From NCBI GenBank assembly GCA_030017355.1, contig JASEIR010000072.1, positions 1-10,288 on the forward strand: 10,288 nt of DNA, written 5' to 3'. How positions within the stretch are numbered: the stretch's first letter is position 1; every line of letters begins with the position of its first letter. Made by a program: the position numbers and the translations under genes. The stretch is from Actinomycetota bacterium (GTDB taxonomy: Bacteria; Actinomycetota; Aquicultoria; Aquicultorales; Aquicultoraceae). Below are positions 6,203 through 10,288 of the stretch, piece by piece. Below the pieces are notes generated by a model. It saw only the letters and a program-made list of their open reading frames with translations. It was not told the DNA's origin and ran no database searches.

Positions 6203-7267
6203 ATGCTTGATATACATGACCTTTTAATGCATGTCATTGAGAAAGATGCTTCAGACCTGCATATCACCGTGGGTTCATCGCCAATGGTAAGAGTTCATGG
6301 TGAGCTTGTTGAACTTAGCTATCCAAAACTCTCTGCTAACGATACAAAGGAACTGATTTACAGCATTCTTACCCAAGACCAGAGAGAACAACTGGAGAGA
6401 AATTGGGAATATGACTTTTCTTATTCGCTTCCTGGGCAAGCAAGATTTAGAGTCAATGCTTTTTATCAAAAAGGAGCGATAAGTGCAGCTTTCAGGATTA
6501 TACCGGTGGAAATCCGAACTCTTGAAGAACTTGGCCTTCCAGCATCGCTTGAGCTTTTAATAAGAAAACCGCGAGGCTTAATATTGGTTACAGGGCCAAC
6601 AGGTAGCGGTAAATCAACAACTTTAGCAACCCTGATAAATATCATAAACGAGACAAAGGCATGCCATATTATAACGATTGAGGACCCTATTGAGTATTTG
6701 CATAGTCACAAGAGGTCGATTGTTAATCAAAGAGAAGTCGGGTCTGACACGAAATCTTTTTCAACGGCCCTAAAATATGTACTCCGTCAGGACCCAGATG
6801 TAATCCTCGTCGGAGAGATGCGAGATATGGAGACCATCTCTGCTGCTTTAACAGCCGCAGAAACTGGCCACCTAGTCTTTGCAACTCTTCACACCCAGGA
6901 TGCTCCGCAAACAATAGACAGGATTATAGATGTTTTTCCGCCTCACCAGCAGCAACAGATAAGGATTCAGTTAGCTGGAACCCTTCAAGGGGTAATTTGC
7001 CAGCAGCTTCTTCCAACAATTGACGGAAGAGGGCGTGTGGTGGCATATGAAATTCTTGTCCCAACGCCTGGTGTAAGAAACATGATTCGGGAAGCAAAAA
7101 CACATCAGATATACAATGCAATGCAAACTGGGCAAAAGCACGGCATGATTACAATGAACCAATGTCTAGCAGATTTATGTAGATATGGGAAGATATCGTT
7201 TGAAACAGCTATGTCAAAGAGCGAAGACCCGGCAGATCTATCGCGACTTCTTGGAAGGACAGCTTAG
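6203..7267 (+). CDS. pilT: Type IV pilus retraction ATPase PilT
   Basis: A 354-residue hexameric ATPase, the normal PilT length, which powers pilus disassembly, twitching and DNA uptake. The N-terminus MLDIHDLLMHVIEKDASDLHI lacks the MshEN domain and zinc cysteine pairs of PilB, as expected. Walker A GPTGSGKS is at 131-138, ITIEDPIEY at 157-165, Walker B DPDVILVGE at 197-205 with Glu205, and the His box ATLHTQDAP at 227-235. The PilT-specific AIRNLIRE motif appears as VRNMIRE (291-297), followed by YNAMQTGQKHGMITMNQ (304-320), which separates PilT from PilB with confidence. A strong ribosome site GGAGG (6194-6198) lies 4 nt before the ATG, favouring this start. The gene lies between pilB2 and pilC in a probable operon. 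Confidence 0.96.
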   Translation: MLDIHDLLMHVIEKDASDLHITVGSSPMVRVHGELVELSYPKLSANDTKELIYSILTQDQREQLERNWEYDFSYSLPGQARFRVNAFYQKGAISAAFRIIPVEIRTLEELGLPASLELLIRKPRGLILVTGPTGSGKSTTLATLINIINETKACHIITIEDPIEYLHSHKRSIVNQREVGSDTKSFSTALKYVLRQDPDVILVGEMRDMETISAALTAAETGHLVFATLHTQDAPQTIDRIIDVFPPHQQQQIRIQLAGTLQGVICQQLLPTIDGRGRVVAYEILVPTPGVRNMIREAKTHQIYNAMQTGQKHGMITMNQCLADLCRYGKISFETAMSKSEDPADLSRLLGRTA

Positions 7268-7276
7268 GAAATTTAT

Positions 7277-7310
7277 AAAGTAGTTTAGAAGGCTTATACA
7301 AAGTAGTTTA
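7277..7310 (+). repeat. 11-bp direct repeat, 23-nt period, in the pilT-pilC gap
   Basis: aaagtagttta occurs at 7277-7287 and 7300-7310 in the gap before the pilC ribosome site. No terminator is seen here. Confidence 0.8.
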
Positions 7311-7324
7311 AGCAGGTGAAGAAA

Positions 7325-8536
7325 ATGGCAGTGAATTTCACTTATAGAGTAAAGGATGTTAGAGGAAATCTGTTAACAGGTCAAATTGATGGCGATAGCG
7401 TGGCTATGGTTGCAAACAAGCTACGCCAGATGGGCTATACCGTAATCGAGCTCAAGGAAAAAAGCCTTGCTCAGAGGGAAATAACGCTGCCTTTTTTTAA
7501 TAGGGTCAAGCTAAAAGACTTGGCAGTTTTTAGTCGCCAATTTTCGACTATGGTAAGTGCTGGTTTGTCGCTTACTAGATGCCTTGCAGTTTTGGCAGAG
7601 CAGTCACAGAGCAAAGTTCTTCAAAAAACAATAGCCGAGGTTTTAAAGGATGTTGAACAAGGAAAATCATTGTCGGATGCCATGGCGAAGCACCCATCTA
7701 TTTTTCCACCGATTTATATCAATATGGTAAGAGCAGGCGAGATTGGTGGAGTTTTAGATGAGGTTCTATTAAGAGTTGCTGATCATTTTGAGAGGGAGCA
7801 ATCAATTAGGTCAAAGATAAAATCTGCTATGGCCTATCCAGTTGCCATGTTTGCCTTCTCCATGCTAATAACGTTTATTCTTATAACCTTTATAGTTCCA
7901 CTTTTTGTAAAAATGTTTCAAGACATGGGCGGAACACTACCGCTGCCAACACAGATGCTGCTTATTGCCAGCGGACTAATTCATAAAACCTGGTTTGTCA
8001 TGATTCCAACTTTATTTGGTATTGTCTACCTGTTCAGGCTCTATGGTAAGCAAGAAAACGGTAGGAGAAAAATAGACAGCATAAAGCTTCACCTTCCAAT
8101 CTTTGGCAAGCTTGTTGAGAAAATGGCTATCTCAAAATTTAGTCGAACGCTTGGAACTTTGATGTCAAGCGGTGTACCGATACTTCAGGCTCTGGATATT
8201 GTTGCTGATAATGCAGGAAACGCGATAATTGCTGATTCAGTTCTTAAGGCTAGGGAAAGCATTAAGGAAGGCGAATCGCTTGCGAAGCCGCTTTCAAGCG
8301 ACAAAGTCTTCCCGCCAATGGTTGTGCAGATGATTGCCGTTGGTGAAGAAACCGGCGCTTTGGATTCAATGCTAAGTAAAATAGCTGATTTCTACGATGA
8401 TGAGGTCTCAACTGCGGTTGAAGCACTAACTTCAATTCTCGAGCCCGTAATGATTGTTGTCATGGGTGTTATAATTGGCGGCATCATTGTAAGCCTATAC
8501 TTGCCCATGTTTAAGGTTATTACTCTCATTAAATAA
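7325..8536 (+). CDS. pilC: Type IV pilus inner-membrane platform protein PilC
   Basis: A 403-residue PilC/GspF-family membrane protein, the usual size, linking PilB and PilT to the growing pilus base. The N-terminus FTYRVKDVRGNLLTGQIDGD is a typical cytoplasmic lead. Two T2SF domains follow: the first from FSRQFSTMVSAGLSLTRCL (about 69-87) to a membrane segment at about 171-196, the second from FSRTLGTLMSSGVPILQAL (about 272-290) to a C-terminal membrane segment (about 372-395). A further hydrophobic segment lies at about 222-238. The paired YPVAMF and LEPVMIVVMG, and GEIGG and GEETG, show the internal duplication. ATG 7325 is chosen because AGGTGA (7314-7319) lies 5 nt before it; an in-frame GTG at 7316 would add MKK but has a poor site. 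Confidence 0.95.
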   Translation: MAVNFTYRVKDVRGNLLTGQIDGDSVAMVANKLRQMGYTVIELKEKSLAQREITLPFFNRVKLKDLAVFSRQFSTMVSAGLSLTRCLAVLAEQSQSKVLQKTIAEVLKDVEQGKSLSDAMAKHPSIFPPIYINMVRAGEIGGVLDEVLLRVADHFEREQSIRSKIKSAMAYPVAMFAFSMLITFILITFIVPLFVKMFQDMGGTLPLPTQMLLIASGLIHKTWFVMIPTLFGIVYLFRLYGKQENGRRKIDSIKLHLPIFGKLVEKMAISKFSRTLGTLMSSGVPILQALDIVADNAGNAIIADSVLKARESIKEGESLAKPLSSDKVFPPMVVQMIAVGEETGALDSMLSKIADFYDDEVSTAVEALTSILEPVMIVVMGVIIGGIIVSLYLPMFKVITLIK

Positions 8537-8563
8537 GAATACACGGTGTCACATAATTCCTTC

Positions 8564-8583
8564 AGTTGCCCCATTTATGGGGC
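8564..8583. repeat. Dispersed hairpin element, copy 2
   Basis: In agttgccccatttatggggc, gcccca (8568-8573) pairs with tggggc (8578-8583) around ttta. It is the partner of 65-84 with compensatory stem changes. No T-run follows, so it is a poor terminator; it may protect or process the end of the pilC transcript. Confidence 0.6.
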
Positions 8584-8731
8584 CATGTAGTTGCTCCACT
8601 GGTAATTCTTGCAAATTATTCCTAAAGTAAAACTTTTAGCAGCCGATTATTAACTTAGCATTAACTTTTAGGCCAAAATCCTTTAACGGTCTTCCTCTAG
8701 TTAAGCCTTATAGTCTATTTTTTTATTTTAT

Positions 8732-8738
8732 AGGAGGT
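8732..8738 (+). promoter_or_regulatory. Strong ribosome binding site of the pilin gene
   Basis: AGGAGGT is a near-complete anti-16S match placed 8 nt before GTG 8747. It is the best ribosome site in the window, fits a highly expressed major pilin, and fixes the GTG start. Confidence 0.85.
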
Positions 8739-8746
8739 GGAAAGTA

Positions 8747-9103
8747 GTGAGATACTTCCGAAACGAGAAAGGTTTCACCCTTATAGAGTTAATGGTCGTA
8801 ATATTAATCATTGGTATCTTAGTAGCTATAGCTGTCCCTGTTTTTAACTCAGCAAGGCAAAGTGCGTATGATAGGACTTGCCAGGCAAATTTAAGGATTT
8901 TAGATGGAGCGGTCGAGACCTGGAAGGCAGCAAATCCAACATCACCATATCCTAAGAATATGACCGAGCTAGAAGCTGCTTTGGTGCCGGATTATGTTAA
9001 ATCCATACCGGTTTGTCCTATGGATGGCGACAGCTACACTGTCACTGGCGATGGAAATACGGCGCCATCAATTACTTGCCCAAACGAACATCATTACAAG
9101 TAA
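8747..9103 (+). CDS. Type IV pilin / GspG-like prepilin
   Basis: A 118-residue prepilin starting at GTG. The class III leader is short (8 residues before Gly9): NEKG then FTLIELMVVILIIGILVAIAV, with predicted PilD cleavage after Gly9, N-terminal Phe and Glu at mature position 5. The hydrophobic helix spans about 10-31. The globular part is short and resembles small GspG/ComGC-like pilins: ANLRILDGAVETW (46-59), YVKSIPVCPMDGDSYTV (83-99) and ITCPNEHHYK (109-118). It has three cysteines (45, 90, 111); Cys90 and Cys111 could form a C-terminal disulfide, leaving Cys45 unpaired. Its strong ribosome site, separate spacer and perfect terminator suggest the major pilin. Classification as major rather than minor is inference; no second pilin lies in the window. 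Confidence 0.93.
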   Translation: MRYFRNEKGFTLIELMVVILIIGILVAIAVPVFNSARQSAYDRTCQANLRILDGAVETWKAANPTSPYPKNMTELEAALVPDYVKSIPVCPMDGDSYTVTGDGNTAPSITCPNEHHYK

Positions 9104-9146
9104 TTTAAGAGCTAACTAAAGGCTTAAAAGGCGGTTCTGAGGGGCC

Positions 9147-9174
9147 AGGCGGTTTCTTAAGAAACCGCCTTTTT
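9147..9174 (+). terminator. Rho-independent terminator after the pilin gene
   Basis: aggcggtttc (9147-9156) and gaaaccgcct (9161-9170) form a perfect 10-bp stem with loop ttaa; T at 9170-9174 gives the T-run. It is the only clear intrinsic terminator in the window and separates the pilin from pilD transcription. Confidence 0.93.
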
Positions 9175-9176
9175 GA

Positions 9177-9205
9177 TTGCCTGAGTTTTTATCCTTAGAT
9201 ATAAA
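9177..9205 (+). promoter_or_regulatory. Candidate promoter for pilD
   Basis: TTGCCT (9177-9182; four of six to TTGACA) and TATAAA (9200-9205; five of six to TATAAT) are separated by 17 nt. They sit just after the pilin terminator and about 190 nt before the pilD ATG, so a new start is needed here unless the terminator leaks. Matching is by eye only. Confidence 0.4.
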
Positions 9206-9280
9206 GATGGTGCTTTTTGGCCGATAATAACAGAACAACAAAGCTAAAGCTTAACCAAAATTGAATACTTGATGGTTTAC

Positions 9281-9308
9281 CCGTCTCCCGTCTCCGGTCC
9301 CCGGTTTT
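9281..9308 (+). repeat. Heptanucleotide repeat block B (four units)
   Basis: Four consecutive 7-mers: ccgtctc, ccgtctc, cggtccc, cggtttt. Same family as 1996-2016. Immediately downstream, 9310-9329 is the inverted counterpart of 10222-10241. The block would lie in the pilD leader transcript. Confidence 0.75.
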
Positions 9309-9309
9309 T

Positions 9310-9329
9310 TATAGCGGCGGACGGTGGTC
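9310..9329 (+). repeat. Inverted repeat flanking pilD, left arm
   Basis: tatagcggcggacggtggtc matches the reverse complement of 10222-10241 at 18 of 20 positions. The two arms enclose the whole pilD gene. Confidence 0.75.
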
Positions 9330-9395
9330 GTATAGCCGGTAGTTCAAGCAAAAAAATAATGAAATCTACACGCGGCGTATTGAAAGGGAAAAGGA

Positions 9396-10202
9396 ATGAG
9401 CCTGTTTTACGAGGGTTTGTTTTTTATAGCTGGTACTATTGCTGGAAGCTTTCTTAATGTATGCATTTATCGCATTCCGAGAGGTAAATCAATCCTTAGC
9501 CCATCATCGCATTGCCCGGCTTGTGGGTATAAAATTAGACCAATCGATAACATACCGCTTCTTAGCTATATTCTGCTAAAGGGAAAGTGTAGAAGCTGCA
9601 AGAAAAAGATAAGTTTGCGTTACCCATTGGTAGAGCTTATAACTGGGCTTTTATGGGTTCAGCTTTATAATCATTTTGGGCTAACTTTCCAGCTAATTCC
9701 TGGATTATTTTTTGTAACTCTTTTGGTTGTTCTAGCTGCTATTGACTATGATACAAACCTTATACCTAATAAGATAATGCTGCCGGCAATTGCGATAAGC
9801 TTTGTATTCACCGTGCTATATGTTCTGAAAATTAAGAGCGTTCCGATTATTGCAAATGCTGGCGTGGGCTGGTCAGTTGCTGGCTTCTTCATCGGCGGTG
9901 GTTTGCTGTATCTTATAGCAATTATTGCATCGGCTGTGTTTAGGAAGGATGCAATGGGTGGAGGGGACATTAAACTTGCTGCTTTTGCTGGCCTGTATCT
10001 TGGTGGATATATTCTTCTTGCACTTTTCATAGGCTTTTTTCTTGGTGCCATTGTTGGAATTATTCTAATTGCGAAGGATAAAAGCAAAAGTATGAGCAAA
10101 ACCATGCCGTTTGGACCCTTTATCGCTGCTGGGTCGATAATCACCCTATTTTTTGGTCTTCAGCTTTGGAGTAAATATTTAGCGCTAGCTGGCTTATCGT
10201 AA
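9396..10202 (+). CDS. pilD: Prepilin leader peptidase / N-methyltransferase PilD
   Basis: A 268-residue polytopic membrane aspartyl protease that cleaves prepilins and methylates the new N-terminus; normal family length. The N-terminal cytoplasmic domain has GSFLNVCIYRIPRGKS (17-32) and the zinc tetracysteine CPAC (40/43) and CRSC (65/68), present in full PilD enzymes. Catalytic aspartates are in AAIDYDTNLIPN (Asp117 most likely, Asp119 adjacent) and in the GGGD motif (188-191, Asp191), followed by IKLAAFAGLYLG. About seven or eight hydrophobic segments are visible. GAAAGGG (9381-9387) lies 8 nt before ATG 9396. The stop is followed by GC-rich repeats with no T-run, so transcription may continue into further pilus genes outside the window. 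Confidence 0.95.
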   Translation: MSLFYEGLFFIAGTIAGSFLNVCIYRIPRGKSILSPSSHCPACGYKIRPIDNIPLLSYILLKGKCRSCKKKISLRYPLVELITGLLWVQLYNHFGLTFQLIPGLFFVTLLVVLAAIDYDTNLIPNKIMLPAIAISFVFTVLYVLKIKSVPIIANAGVGWSVAGFFIGGGLLYLIAIIASAVFRKDAMGGGDIKLAAFAGLYLGGYILLALFIGFFLGAIVGIILIAKDKSKSMSKTMPFGPFIAAGSIITLFFGLQLWSKYLALAGLS

Positions 10203-10221
10203 GAAGCAGCCGCTAATAAAG

Positions 10222-10288
10222 GACCGCCGACCGCCGCTATAGGCTCCTTCGGAGCCTGACCGCCGACCGCAGACCGCCGACCGCCGCT
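10222..10288. repeat. Heptanucleotide repeat block C with central hairpin (runs off window end)
   Basis: The 17-mer gaccgccgaccgccgct occurs identically at 10222-10238 and 10272-10288, with further gaccgcc/gaccgca units between. It is the same 7-nt family as blocks A and B but on the opposite strand, since gaccgnn is the complement of nncggtc. 10222-10241 is the right arm of the inverted repeat around pilD. The block probably continues past the window. Confidence 0.8.
10241..10257. repeat. Hairpin inside repeat block C
   Basis: aggctcc and ggagcct form a perfect 7-bp stem around ttc. There is no T-run on either strand, so it is not a standard terminator. The following gcctgacc also occurs at the loop of the 13-39 palindrome. 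Confidence 0.75.

Larger units (their letters stand above)
8537..8746 (+). other. 210-nt spacer between pilC and the pilin gene
   Basis: No gene is seen. It holds the hairpin at 8564-8583, a second gtagttgc motif (8588-8595 region), and an approximate 11-nt duplication of attaactt (8649 and 8660). A -10-like TATAGT (8709-8714) lacks a good -35 at normal spacing; TTAACT (8650-8655) and CAAAAT (8674-8679), 18 nt apart, is a weak alternative. The length and the pilin gene's own terminator suggest separate pilin transcription, but I cannot place the promoter. Confidence 0.5.

Noticed and set aside
8600..8613. Sigma-54-like promoter (tggtaattcttgc) before the pilin gene
   Set aside because: The GG and GC elements are two bases too close for a -24/-12 promoter, and spacing is strict.
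9269..9457. 62-residue + strand reading frame before pilD
   Set aside because: It runs through the heptamer repeats and into pilD in another frame, resembles no family, and has no convincing ribosome site.
9746..10144. 132-residue minus-strand frame
   Set aside because: It lies wholly inside pilD and reads as the antisense of its membrane segments; no independent support.
10222..10288. CRISPR array
   Set aside because: The repeats are 7-nt units with no unique spacers of regular length, and no cas gene is nearby.

Overview
The window carries a conserved chromosomal block from a bacterium that makes type IV pili. Every gene is on the + strand. The coding DNA is AT-rich, several starts are GTG, and strong Shine-Dalgarno sites are present. 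The order is U32-family protein, yqeG, aroE, pilB, pilB, pilT, pilC, pilin, pilD. I associate the yqeG-aroE-pil linkage with anaerobic Gram-positive lineages, either Clostridia-type Firmicutes or deep-branching Actinobacteriota. That placement is an inference from gene order, as no rRNA or other marker gene is present.

Layout: 1-204 is a gene-free, hairpin-rich leader. 205-1449 is a U32 protein with the four-cysteine signature of RNA-hydroxylation enzymes. 1477-1983 is a YqeG-type HAD phosphatase. 2113-3009 is shikimate dehydrogenase (AroE). 2987-4560 is a first PilB-like assembly ATPase, broken by a one-base frameshift near 3458-3460. 4582-6108 is a second, intact PilB-like ATPase. 6203-7267 is the PilT retraction ATPase and 7325-8536 the PilC platform protein. 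8747-9103 is a small type IV pilin with its own strong ribosome site and a perfect terminator (9147-9174). 9396-10202 is the prepilin peptidase PilD. The window ends in a GC-rich heptanucleotide repeat block.

Working together: PilD would cleave the prepilin after Gly9. PilB would power polymerisation through PilC, and PilT would power depolymerisation. The alignment and secretin-side genes (pilM/N/O and others) are not in the window and may lie downstream. The first three genes belong to RNA modification, a HAD phosphatase and aromatic amino acid synthesis, and are linked to the pilus genes by position.

Most worth a second look: (1) the tandem pilB pair, one copy frameshifted and both lacking the usual N-terminal half of the MshEN domain; (2) two dispersed copies of a small hairpin with compensatory base changes (65-84 and 8564-8583); (3) three blocks of GC-rich heptamer repeats, two of which flank pilD in inverted orientation; (4) short tandem duplications of about 10-23 nt at nearly every gene junction. 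I see no CRISPR array, tRNA, rRNA, transposase or clearly novel defence system.
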